Shown here: one piece after another, positions 35,800 to 46,167 of the stretch | Layout of the letters: every line of letters starts with the position of its first letter | How positions within the stretch are numbered: position 1 is the first letter of the stretch | Notes under the pieces: model-generated | What the model was told of the DNA's origin: nothing | Databases searched by the model: none | Seen by the model: the letters and a program-made list of their open reading frames with translations, nothing else | Program-made: the position numbers and the translations under genes | Source: Bugula neritina | Lineage: Eukaryota > Bryozoa > Gymnolaemata > Cheilostomatida > Bugulidae | Direction: 5' to 3' | Assembly (NCBI GenBank): GCA_964035545.1 | Contig: OZ037767.1 | Location: 19,880,628 to 19,944,627 of the forward strand | Length of the DNA: 64,000 nt

Positions 35800-37815
35800 T
35801 TACCTAGCTTACCTATCATTTTCCTTTTAAATATCACTATCTAAATTGAATAATATCAGCGGTAATGCAGAAGCACTAAAAAAACAACGGAACACTCACT
35901 GTCACACACATGAGGCGCTCTACTAACGTCATGTGATGGTCAAGAGCGTTCTACCTCATCGCAGGTAATTCAGAGATATTGTAATTATTCCTATATTTGT
36001 GATTATACTAAATTTAAACAACTAAAATAATAAATAACTAATAATGAATTATTAGATAAATGTTAAAAAACATATACTCCTAATGTATATATAGTATAAT
36101 ACTATCAGTTATAGTAATAGTATTAGCAATTAATCATTATTCATTAGTATTACTTGTACATAACAATTTTAAATTTATAAGCTATTACACTTACCGAGTT
36201 AGTAATTTACTACTTATAGTTATACTTATAGTGGTAGTAATTGCAGTGGTAGTAGTATTATTTTATTTAATATAACTATTACCATTAGAATTAGTATTGC
36301 TATCAATCATGAGACATAACCCATTAGCCATTGGATTTATTTTTAGTCACCTACACTGTAGGTAATAGTAATACTAATAGTAAATAAAATAATGCTACTA
36401 CCACTGCAATTACTACCATTATAAATAATTTTACTAATTCCAAAGTTAAGAGGGAGATTGTAGGCTACAGGCTCCCTCTTAAATTTGAAATCAGTAAAAT
36501 TAGTCAAGTCAAAGTGATACTTGTACAAAAAAATTAAATCACATATGTGTGCTTTGAATTTTAAATTTACTTAAAAATATATTAGTTGTACTTATAGTCA
36601 CACTAAAAACGTTTGTGTGAAAACTATTAACTTCAAGTTCAACTTACAACTATTACCAATACTATAACTATTACTATCAGTATGAGTATCACTATCACAT
36701 TCACCATCACAGAATCAGAATGATTATGGATTATCAGATTTAGTAAATCACCACCTGCTTTTTAAAATTACTATTGTAAATAATATCTACGGTGACATAT
36801 ATTCATTTTACATGTAAAATTTATAAGATCTCATTGAACATTAGTCAGCAGAGCAAGATTTATCAAATCCAGTAAAAACTGCTAACAGTAAGTGTAACTG
36901 GCTTTAAACATCTGCATGTTCATGTTGCTTAGCACTAATGCAGCGAGTCAAGTAGTGATATGAATAGTTTATTAGAACTGATCTAATTGGATGTTTAAAA
37001 AGCAAAAGTTTATTGAAAATTGTTGCTGAAAGACTGAAAGACATACCACCCTGTTGCATTGAGATTTTGCAGGTTTAAGAAACTAGCTAAATGATTGTTT
37101 CCGCCATGCCCCCCTGTTCCATAACACCCTAATGGCTGAGTGCTGATTGAATTTAGCTATGTAGTCAGATGAAGTGTTTCATTATTAAGTTGGTGAAAAA
37201 CTGAAGTAAGTGTTGGTGGGTTGCATTATGATTATGGTTATATTTATTATCAATTACGACTATTTTAATGATTGAGTTTTAATTAATATTTTATTTTATT
37301 TTATATTCTAGTTTGATCACAATGACAATGTCGTAGGTGTGTATTCATATTGATATTCAATTTTAAATTTATGCTGATGATCATATTGATGTAGTTATAC
37401 TTAAAGTTAAAGTGGTATGCAGTTATATTCATAGTCATATTATTCAATGTCATAATTTAATATTCATATTGACATTCAATTTCATATTCATATTGATATT
37501 GTGATTCACTGATTGTGGCAATAAAAATGATACCACTTTAACTTGAAGTAAAATTAATTGACTAATTGTTGTTGTACTTGTAGAGCAGGCCTAGAAGACG
37601 AAGTAGATTAATATACTAATTAAAATTAAATTATTAATAGTAATGTTATAATAATAATATAAATCATCTTAATTAAATTAAAATTGGATTTATAATCATT
37701 ATCATTTATGTATTATGTTAATACTATTAATATAATTATAATCATAATCAGATCATGATAATTTTTATAACTTACAGTCATAGTTTATGGTAACAATGAG
37801 TTACAATGGTTGTTC
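35800..37815. other. AT-rich intergenic DNA with low-complexity patches
   Basis: Very AT-rich. It includes TATTCATATTGATATTCAAT-type direct repeats near 37340-37500 and trinucleotide-like ATTACTAT runs near 36040-36420. No gene is supportable. Confidence 0.5.
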
Positions 37816-37819
37816 ATAG
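37816..37819. repeat. target-site duplication of the LTR element, left
   Basis: ATAG immediately before the 5' LTR matches ATAG at 45326-45329 immediately after the 3' LTR. Confidence 0.75.
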
Positions 37820-38124
37820 TGTGGTGGTTCGTGGAACTACCAGCAGCACAACATGTAGGGTCGCGTAATTGACCCGGAACAATGGATAGCCAATTAGCAT
37901 AGTTGATAGTTAGCAGCAATTGTAGTTTCCCGCTGCTAACTCAGTCGAAGCTAGAGTGTGAAATAGATTAGATGTGTAACTTGTTTGGAAATAATGTATC
38001 GTTTTTGTAATGTATAATTGTGTGTAAAATATACTCGTTCACTCGACTTATCCTGGTGCAGTTCTATAGTAACTAAATAGACTCTCTGGATAGCACATCA
38101 ACCCTAAATCTGGAAATCATAACA
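37820..38124 (+). repeat. 5' LTR
   Basis: 305 bp, beginning TGTGGTGGTTCGTGG and ending GGAAATCATAACA. It contains the element's promoter by definition, but no clear TATA box is distinguishable. Confidence 0.95.
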
Positions 38125-38125
38125 G

Positions 38126-38143
38126 TGGTGGCAGCGGTGGGAT
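38126..38143 (+). promoter_or_regulatory. primer-binding site for tRNA-Leu
   Basis: TGGTGGCAGCGGTGGGAT lies one base after the 5' LTR. Its complement reads ATCCCACCGCTGCCACCA, which matches the 3' end (plus CCA) of a common animal tRNA-Leu over all 18 bases as I remember that sequence. Confidence 0.8.
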
Positions 38144-38155
38144 TGTGCATCCAAG

Positions 38156-39109
38156 ATGGAGACTGAAAATGCTGGAACTCAACCACCGGCAATCGAAGGT
38201 GAGCGTAGAGACAATGCTGTAGAGACAATGCCTGTTAACCATGTAGTAGAAGAGCGAAGGGTTCCGCGAGAACTAGCTGAAGACCGCTACAGGTTAAAGG
38301 CGCCCACCTTCACGGGTGAAGAGGAGGTGGAACAATTTATCCAAGAGTTTAGCGACGTAATGGACGTCGCTCAGTGGCCCCCTAGGGTGGCCTTGCTGAA
38401 GCTTAGAATGGCATTGATGGACAAAGCCAAGCCCTACGGGCTGGGTGTAGACATTGATAATATCTTTGCTTCTCTGCGGGCCCGCTTTGGCCTCTCTGCT
38501 ACAGATGCCAGGGCCCGATTGCAGAGGTTGCGGCGTGATCCCCGCACCCCGCTGCGGGAGCATGCCGCCGCGGTCATGAAGCTGGCACAGATCGCGTACA
38601 GCGACTTGCCCCCAGTCAACCGCGAGAGGTACACCCTCGACGCTTTCATAGCATCTGTCGACGATCTGGGTCTCCACCACCAGTTTCTAGCTAGGGGAGT
38701 CACCACCGTTGAAGATGCTCTGACTGAGGGGGAAGCTTACCTCCTAGCTAATCAAATGCATAAAAGTCGCGGAAGCTCCCGCCAAGTGGAGATAGACCGC
38801 GCAGACACGGCCGCGGGACAAGGGGAGGAAACCCCCGCCGCGGCTGCCGTGTCCCAGTTGGCGACGGCATCAAAAGTCACTCAACTGACGGACATGCTAG
38901 CCAAGCTGATAGCAACACTGACACCACAAAACCCAGTGAGTACCGCCCCTGAGCCCATGCGGCCATCGGCGCCGCCACAGGGAGAAACAGTCAGTTTTTG
39001 CTGGGAGTGCGGAAATCAAGGACATTTCCGCCGATATTGTCCCTTCCTAAATCAGGGGTTAAACTACCGCGGCCCGCAGATGTTCCCACCTTCCGCGGGC
39101 CGACGATGA
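38156..39109 (+). CDS. gag: gag polyprotein of the Ty3/Gypsy element
   Basis: 317 residues, first ATG after the primer-binding site. The central part (LKAPTFTGEEEVEQFIQEF, then DIDNIFASLRARFG) resembles Ty3/Gypsy capsid domains. A CCHC zinc knuckle lies near the C-terminus (CWECGNQGHFRRYC) and would bind the element RNA. A consensus splice donor (GAAG|GTGAGC) lies in codon 15 at 38198/38199. The last 50 nt overlap the open pol frame, where a frameshift signal sits. Confidence 0.92.
   Translation: METENAGTQPPAIEGERRDNAVETMPVNHVVEERRVPRELAEDRYRLKAPTFTGEEEVEQFIQEFSDVMDVAQWPPRVALLKLRMALMDKAKPYGLGVDIDNIFASLRARFGLSATDARARLQRLRRDPRTPLREHAAAVMKLAQIAYSDLPPVNRERYTLDAFIASVDDLGLHHQFLARGVTTVEDALTEGEAYLLANQMHKSRGSSRQVEIDRADTAAGQGEETPAAAAVSQLATASKVTQLTDMLAKLIATLTPQNPVSTAPEPMRPSAPPQGETVSFCWECGNQGHFRRYCPFLNQGLNYRGPQMFPPSAGRR
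39058..39102 (+). promoter_or_regulatory. -1 ribosomal frameshift signal at gag-pol junction
   Basis: The heptamer G_TTA_AAC (39058-39064) is in the gag frame. It is followed after 5 nt by an 8-bp perfect stem CGGCCCGC (39070-39077) / GCGGGCCG (39095-39102) with a 17-nt loop. The same heptamer is a known nidovirus (arterivirus) slip site. A -1 slip leads directly into the open pol frame, and the gag stop follows at 39107. Confidence 0.75.
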
Positions 39110-42100
39110 AACCTCCAGGGAAGAAGAAACGCAGGTCACCCAGACGGGTACCGCGTACTGGCAACCAACAGTGGCAACAGCCACGACGGACCAGCAAGGG
39201 GCTTCGCCCCGCAGCTGCCTTTTCTATGCCCCTTCACAACAGATTCACAGGGCTACAAGTCCAAGAATCTGGATGGGAGCCCACAAAGGTAGCTGAGAAT
39301 CTAGCCTCGGCACCCCCGAGGCCTACCTACCACCGCCCTAAGAGACCTCCTTCGCGACCCAAAGCGAGGGAGGTACTCCCTGCGAGAGTAAGGCCTGAAG
39401 GGAGAGTTCAGGTGCAGCCCCATGGGAACAGCTATTTCTTGCCCGGTAAACTGGAAGGCAAAGCTGTTACTTTCCTCATTGATTCGGGCTGTACCACAAA
39501 CCTCTTAAGCCGCCAACTCTTCGACACCCTCAGTACTAGGGTCAAGGGCGAGATGGAAGCATACGAAGGGGAATACGGCACCCTCGCTGACGGGTCGTGC
39601 CTTCCCTTCTATGGTATAATTGAGCTGACGGGACGAGTCCGTGATCAAACGATCCAAGAGACGTTCATCGTCAGTCAGCTCAAGGAGGATGCTATCCTCG
39701 GGATGCCGTTCCTTAAACGGCACGGATGTCACATAGATTTTAGCAGATCTGCAATGATGATGTCCGGGCGGGAACTCGCCTGCGTCGACAAGTTCGGCCG
39801 CCCTTTAGTGGGAGGTGTGCAAGTGGTACGCAACCGTATCATACCAGGCCGCTCCCGGGCTACCATTCACTGCAGGGTGAATAGTAGCCGGATCTCTGGA
39901 CTCGGGGTGGTTGAAGGCGCGCACGAAAAGATCCAACTTGCCAGCAGTCTGAATCAGCTGACTGAGCAAGGGGAGATCTTAGTGCAGTGTGTCAACCCCT
40001 TTACCGAGCCTATCAAGCTCCCGGCTGGGTCGATGCTGGGCCGTTTTCACTCTGTTCAGGAGGGAGACGTAGGCCCGTCGCTGGGTGATGCGACGGAGGC
40101 ACCCCCTCAGTGCCCTATTCAGGGACGGGGGGCAGTCCCAACACATCTCCGGGAGTTATACGAAACAGCCAGTGGCGGCTGCGCGAGTAACAAAGAACGC
40201 CAAGCTATGGCTAAGTTACTACGCGACTACGGTGATGTGTTCAGCAGCGGAGAGCATGACGTGGGACTGACTGGAATTGTCAGACACGAAATACCGCTGA
40301 CTGCAGGGACAGTCCCTGTCCGGCAGCCCACACGCAGGCTGGGGCCGGAGAAAGAGAAGGAGGTTAGCCGACAAGTACGAGATCTTCTGGACCGGGGACT
40401 GATAGAGCCCGCCCATAGTGCGTGGAGCTCGCCAGTCGTACTGGTCCGGAAGAAAGACGGCAGTTGGCGGTTCTGTGTGGACTACCGCAAACTCAATAGC
40501 GTAACCATACAGGACGCCTACCCTCTACCTCGTATTGACGAGTCATTGGACGCCCTAGCCGGCAGCAAGTACTTCAGTACGTTAGACTTGCTAAGCGGCT
40601 ATTGGCAGGTTCCTCTGAGTCCCGACGCCCAAGAGAAAGCGGCGTTTATCACACGGGACGGTTTGTGGAAGTGGAAGGTGCTGCCCTTCGGGTTAACCTC
40701 CGCCCCAGCCACCTTCCAGAGGCTGATGGAGCAAGTCCTTAGCGGACTCCATTGGAAGACACTGCTGGTCTACCTCGATGATGTCATCGTAATCTCTCCA
40801 GACTTTGAGACACATGTCAGTCGTCTGCAGGAGGTTTTCGAGAAACTCCGAGGTGCCGGTCTTAAGCTCAAACCTTCCAAGTGCGCTCTATTGCAGCCGG
40901 AGGTCAAGTATCTGGGGCACGTTGTCGGTCGAAACGGCGTGGCAACGGATCCCGAAAAGGTACGGGCAGTAGAAGACTGGGTCACCCCCAAGACTTGACC
41001 GGACTCCGGGCTTTCTTGGGGCTGGTAGGGTATTACAGGCAATACATACCAGACTTTGCGGGCATAGCCCAGCCGTTAAACCGGCTCACCGCAAAGGGGG
41101 TGACGTGGCAGTGGACTCCAGTCGAACAAGAAGCGTTCGACCGCCTCAAGGGCTGCCTACTAACGGCACCCATCTTGGCCTACCCAGACCCCACTCTGGA
41201 GTACATCCTGGACACGGACGCCAGTGACCAAAATGTTGGCGCTGTGCTGTCACAAGTGCAGGAAGGCCGAGAGGTAGTAGTAGCCTACTACAGCAAGTCT
41301 CTCTCACCCGCTGAACGAAATTACTGCACTACCCGCAAGGAGCTGCTGGCAGTAATCAAGTCAGTGAAGCACTTCAGACCATACCTATATGGCAGGAAGT
41401 TCCGGCTGCGTACGGATCATGCCTCGCTGATCTGGTTGTGCAGGAGAGCAGAGCCCTCTAGTCAGGTCGCCCGGTGGCTCGAAATCCTAGCTGAATTCTC
41501 ATACCGGATCGAACATCGACCGGGCAAGAGACACAGCAATGCGGATGGGTTGAGTCGCCGACCTGACGGAGGTTGCAAACAGTGTCTCAACATCGAGAGG
41601 AGGGATGGAGGTCCCCCGCGATGCGAGTTGGAGACGCTGGCTCATCACGGAGCACCGTTTGACTGGGATCAAGGTCAACTCAGGCAAAGAGTTGATGAGT
41701 CCCCGGAGGATGTACAAAACCTCCGCGCCAACCCTGTACTGGCCGGTAATGTTCGAGAGCTGAAGAAGCTCCAAGAAGAGCTGCCTGGAGTCGTGGCAGA
41801 CATATACCGGGCCAAAAGGGAAGGGCGACGACCCAGCGAGGAACGCATACGACAGGGATGCGCCGAGTTCCGGCTATACTGTCAGCGTTGGGACTCGCTG
41901 CGGATCGGGCAGGATGGGTTGCTAACCATCTCTCTAGCTGCCAGCGGCAGACACCCGGAAAGGAAGAGGGTAGTCTGCCCCACAGCCATCCGCCGTGAGT
42001 TGATTTGGGATACTCACAAGCAGGCCCACGCAGGGGTCAAGCGAGTGATATCCAAATTACGACTCCGGTGGTATTGGCCACAAATGGAGCGTGATGTCCG

Positions 42101-43629
42101 ACTCAGAGTCAAACAGTGTGAGATCTGCCAGGCCAGTAAGCATAGCCGCCCCCCTGGTGAAGCAGGACGGCGGAGGCTATACGCTGGTAGGCCCTGGCAA
42201 GTAGTCGCTGTAGACCTGGTCGGACCCATGCCCCTGACCCCCAGAGGCAATAATTGGATCCTAGTACTAACCGACCACTTTACTAGGTGGGCGGATGCTC
42301 TGGCTATCCCAGATGCATCAGCCCCAACAGTGGCCAGGGCGCTAGACCAACATGTATTCTGTTATTTTGGGCTCCCCGAACAGATACACTCTGATCAAGG
42401 CGCTCAATTCCAGTCTCAACTGATGAGCGACCTTTGCCGCCTCTGGGGAGTAAATCAGAGCAGGACCACCCCCTACCACCCTCAAGGTAACGGGGTGGTG
42501 GAGCGCAACAACCGGATGCTAGGTGATGCACTCCGAAGTCTCTTCCTTGGACGAGGTCAAGAGGAATGGGATACGGTATTGCCGCAAGTCATGCGTGCAT
42601 ACCGTAGCACCCCACACACCAGTACTGGTGAGACCCCAAACCTCTTGATGCTCGGGAGAGAGACTCGTGTCCCTGACCATCTCACCTATCACGTTCCAGA
42701 GCAAGACAACTCGGTTCACGAGTATGCCAGTGAACTAGTGGAACGGATGAAGGCCGCACACGATATACTGCGTCAACAGCAGTGGAAGGTGCGGCACGAA
42801 GATTCCGATGAACCACCTCTCTATCAAACGGGAGATAAGGTGTGGATGGTCAATTACCGTAGGCGTCGCGGACAGGCTGATAAACTGAAGCCTAAGTTCG
42901 TAGGCCCCTACGTGGTCGTCGAGGCTATGCCCAATCATACGTACAAGATTGAGCGCTCAGGACAGGTGTCTATCCAGAATGAGTCTCGCTTGAAACCGTA
43001 TTGGGCTAGCCCCGACGGAGTGGGAGAAGCCCCCCTCGTTGTTAGAGCCCAGGAGGCAGACAACGACGCGCGGGCGACGGCGGCATGGACCTGAATACGA
43101 AGTGGTCATACCGCGGGAAGAAAACTTGGTGAGGGAGGAGCGGCAGCTTTTGTCAACAGAAGCGTGTCCGCCACCGCCAAGTCTAATTCCATCACTTCCA
43201 GAAACCGAGCCGGTTCTGGAAGTGCAAACCCCCACGGAGGGAGGGGCTCCATCCGGAGAACAAGAAGAGGTGACCGCTAACGGTGAAGTAGAGACGCCAT
43301 TAGAGGCCCCTACTAACGAACCGGCAAGCGTGTCATCCCCCCTAGAAAGGGGACAGCGTACGAGGCAACCCCCCGCATACTTGAAGGACTTCGTATGTGA
43401 CTGCGTTAAAAGCGGCACACATGAAAGTCTAGGGGAAAACCGTACGAGAAAAGAATCGAGCAAATGTGGGAGTTGTCAACACCACGGAAATATCAACTTT
43501 TGTATCGGCGGAAATAGAAACAAAATTCATCCGCCGGGTGCACAAAGTCTTAATCACGCACCCCAACCACGTTGCTCGATCTTTTCATACGCTGATGCAG
43601 TCAGGAGTAGACGTGTTTCTAAGCAGTAG
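39064..43629 (+). CDS. pol: pol polyprotein (PR, RT, RNase H, IN) of the Ty3/Gypsy element, frame-disrupted
   Basis: Read in -1 frame after gag. The first segment, to 40998, has an aspartic protease (LIDSGCTTNLLS, DSG catalytic triad) and reverse transcriptase (RKKDGSWRFCVDYRKLN, LPFGLTSAPATFQ, catalytic YLDD near 40771). The second segment, about 40985-43094 in another frame, has the RT end (LRAFLGLVGYYRQYIPDFA), RNase H (DTDASDQNVGAVL, TRKELLAV), integrase zinc finger (HAGVKR...CEIC), the DDE core (VDLVGP, SDQGAQF, GVVERNN) and a GPY/F module (LKPKFVGPYVV); no chromodomain is seen. A third segment to 43629 carries the Pro-rich tail with RTRQPPAYLKDFVCD. The frame changes near 40985 (CCCCC run) and near 43050-43090 are each one base and look like indels or sequencing errors, not recoding sites. 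Confidence 0.88.
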
Positions 43630-43909
43630 TTCAAACCATTTCACACATTCAGTATGTCTTACGACAACAGATCGTGGGGTGAGTTAACTATATCTTAATA
43701 CGAAACTAGATTGCATCGCTCAGCTCTGACTCACCGAGTCAATCGAGCTGGAGATAGGCTAGTGAAATACCGTAGTAAGAACTCAGTTTGACTTAGAGAT
43801 TTTTATAATCTCATTGCAATACGTGTTCTATCTGACTATTCACTACCATTAATCTCTACGAGGTAACTGAATTAGGAGTTGCCAAGCTGCTCAAGCTGAC
43901 AACACAGCA

Positions 43910-44731
43910 GTGTACTGTATTAACACTGTTGAAACTTTTTCAGATTACACTCGACCCGCTACAACCAGGGTACGGGATAGAACACTTCCCGCTCCGTATC
44001 CGGAGGAGTATGCTAGTGGTGACAGGCCTGAGCCACTACGCCGCCGTTGGCGGTGGGTGTCTCCACAAACAGAGGAAGAAATAGAAACGGCCTGGGGGTC
44101 CAGAGGACGGACGAGATGCCAGATCTGTGGTGAAGATTGCGCCTCTCACCGCTCCCTTAAACTACACGTCAATGCTCATCTCCTACTAACATTCTGCCCC
44201 TGCGGGTACAATGATGTGTATCCCTACCCCGTCACCAGACACCGAGCGGCGGGCTGTTTCCCTGGAGAAAACTATGTGGTCGACGCTAAGCTGTACCCGG
44301 AGTTCCTCACACTTATACGACCTCTGGTGAAGAAGGCCATGCTATTAGCCGTTCTGTCCTCGGGGTTCCAACGTGTGTTAGACAACGCCCGCCAACAATC
44401 CCCGTTGGTGTCTGACCGCCCTCAAATTACATACACCCCCGAGGAAACTACACATCCAGAAGAAGGAGAGATCTCCCCTACCCCGGCGAAGAGACGAACC
44501 AGGTCCCCCAGTCCACCCTTACGCCGCAGACGGACACCGTCCCCAGACCCAGTACGACTAGCCACAGTAGAAGAACGCCTCCTACGACTACAAGAAGAGT
44601 TCACCCAGCTGGCACCAGATCTACTTAACACTACAACAGGACTCTTCCAGCTAAAAGGATCCGTATGCCGTATGAAACGGAAACTGCGTACATGCCAAGC
44701 CAAGCACCGACGTGCCCAACAAGGACTCTAG
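43910..44731 (+). CDS. third ORF of the Ty3/Gypsy element, C2H2 zinc finger plus basic/SR region
   Basis: Open to a TAG at 44729-44731. In env position but with no signal peptide or membrane anchor, so it is not an envelope. It has a C2H2 finger (CQICGEDCASHRSLKLHVNAH) and a second, less regular Cys/His cluster (CPCGYND...TRHRAAGC). These are followed by a hydrophobic helix-like segment, a basic Ser/Pro-Arg stretch (AKRRTRSPSPPLRRRRTPSP) and a predicted coiled-coil-like tail (VEERLLRLQEEFTQL). A strong splice acceptor (CTTTTTCAG, ends 43943) precedes the finger. Joined to the gag donor at 38198 it keeps phase and would give a 276-residue product starting with 14 gag residues. The function is unknown; nucleic-acid binding is likely from the finger and basic region. 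Confidence 0.7.
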   Translation: MYCINTVETFSDYTRPATTRVRDRTLPAPYPEEYASGDRPEPLRRRWRWVSPQTEEEIETAWGSRGRTRCQICGEDCASHRSLKLHVNAHLLLTFCPCGYNDVYPYPVTRHRAAGCFPGENYVVDAKLYPEFLTLIRPLVKKAMLLAVLSSGFQRVLDNARQQSPLVSDRPQITYTPEETTHPEEGEISPTPAKRRTRSPSPPLRRRRTPSPDPVRLATVEERLLRLQEEFTQLAPDLLNTTTGLFQLKGSVCRMKRKLRTCQAKHRRAQQGL

Positions 44732-45008
44732 TTAGACTACCCGGAGTACTCCAACTCCGCCTCTTGGGAGAGGCCAAGATGTCATGTAAATGTTTGACTG
44801 CTTAGCAGGTTATCCCCTGCCTAACACCACAGCTAGCTAGTATTCCTCGTCTATCTACAGCTGGCCAATTGTATGCAACGGATCGTTATAATGACTCTGC
44901 CTATTATTATGTCTCTTCCTGTATATTATGTATTATTTTGTCCACTGATGTATGCAATTACTATTGAATGTTTTTTTATATATATATATCAGAAAGATGG
45001 CTTTCTGC

Positions 45009-45020
45009 TGGTGGGGGCGG
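45009..45020 (+). other. purine-rich tract before the 3' LTR
   Basis: TGGTGGGGGCGG lies immediately upstream of the 3' LTR and is the probable plus-strand primer. It is interrupted by single pyrimidines. Confidence 0.5.
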
Positions 45021-45325
45021 TGTGGTGGTTCGTGGAACTACCAGCAGCACAACATGTAGGGTCGCGTAATTGACCCGGAACAATGGATAGCCAGTTAGCA
45101 TAGTTGATAGTTAGCAGCAATTGTAGTTTCCCGCTGCTAACTCAGTCGAAGCTAGAGTGTGAAATAGATTAGATGTGTAACTTGTTTGGAAATAATGTAT
45201 CGTTTTTGTAATGTATAATTGTGTGTAAAATATACTCGTTCACTCGACTTATCCTGGTGCAGTTCTATAGTAACTAAATAGACTCTCTGGATAGCACATC
45301 AACCCTAAATCTGGAAATCATAACA
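45021..45325 (+). repeat. 3' LTR
   Basis: 305 bp, identical to the 5' LTR except for one A-to-G difference about 60 bp from its start. Followed by the ATAG target-site duplication. Confidence 0.95.
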
Positions 45326-45329
45326 ATAG

Positions 45330-46167
45330 TATAAGAATAAGTATGTTCATAGTTATGCCTACTGAATTATAGTATCAAAGTCAATAGGCCTAAGGCAAAT
45401 GATAAAGTCTTTAGACTTATAATGAATAATCTAATCACAGCTGTATTAATAATAAAAAAATTTATAGCTTCTACTTTTACATGAAATATCCACTGAAATC
45501 CAGTTATTAGAGCTTAGTTTAATAGAATGTAGGTTCCAGCCACTGGGTCAGCCTGTTTTGAATATAATGATGGCCTAGGCTAGAGTATTCAAATTAATTT
45601 TAAGTCCAGTTGATCAAACAAATTATAAATCGATTCATGTAATTTTCAATTTTATTACAGGTACGAATTCTATTTTAAAAGAATTTTTAAAAGAATATGT
45701 ATGCTCTCTTTAAAAGTTTGCCTACAATTAATAGAAATTATTAAATAAAAGTACAGGAATATTGCTTTAGCAGTTGAAAATGAACTTTTTTTTCAATTTC
45801 AGCTTTTTTGAATTAATAATAGTTATTCAACTTTTATGCGCAATTTGAATGGAAAGAATATTTTTGTTCAGTGATTTCTTAAAAAGACCTTTAGAAAAAA
45901 GGAACATTTTTTAAAAGCTGGTGCAAGTTACTACTAATATTGGCAATGGTGAAAAGACTGCAAACTGTGCAATGACTAATTAAACTATTGCGATTCTTAG
46001 AAAATTGAAAACAAATGTAGTGAAGCTTCTCGTGCAAATGTATTTTATTCTTTAAGTCTACAAAACTATTCGTTGAAATCAGCTGTCTTTAAAGTTTTTT
46101 CAAACTTTTGGGTAAATAAATTAAAAGAATGTTTCAAAGAAATGAATAGGCCAGCAAACATGTGATC
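45330..46167. other. AT-rich intergenic DNA
   Basis: Host sequence to the right of the retrotransposon. No gene or repeat that I can support; it probably holds the 3' UTR of the Bcl-2-family gene ending at 46168. Confidence 0.45.

Larger units (their letters stand above)
37820..45325 (+). mobile_element. complete Ty3/Gypsy LTR retrotransposon
   Basis: A 7,506-bp element with 305-bp LTRs (TG...CA type), a 4-bp TSD, a primer-binding site, gag with CCHC zinc knuckle, pol in PR-RT-RNaseH-IN order (Ty3/Gypsy order), a third zinc-finger ORF and a purine-rich tract before the 3' LTR. GC content is far above the surrounding AT-rich DNA. The LTRs differ at one position that I can find (CCAATTAG versus CCAGTTAG), so insertion was recent. 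Pol reads in three frames, with two apparent one-base shifts beyond the gag-pol one. Confidence 0.95.

Noticed and set aside
38294-38706. Long minus-strand frames opposite gag, pol and ORF3
   Set aside because: GC-rich antisense shadows of real coding sequence, without motifs.
40970-41000. Idea that the pol frame change near 40985 is a second programmed frameshift
   Set aside because: It falls inside the RT connection domain at a C run, with no in-frame slippery heptamer and no biological reason for a shift there; an indel or base-calling error is simpler.
43910-44731. Third ORF as an envelope gene
   Set aside because: No signal peptide, no transmembrane anchor and no glycoprotein-like cysteine pattern; it has a zinc finger and basic segment instead.
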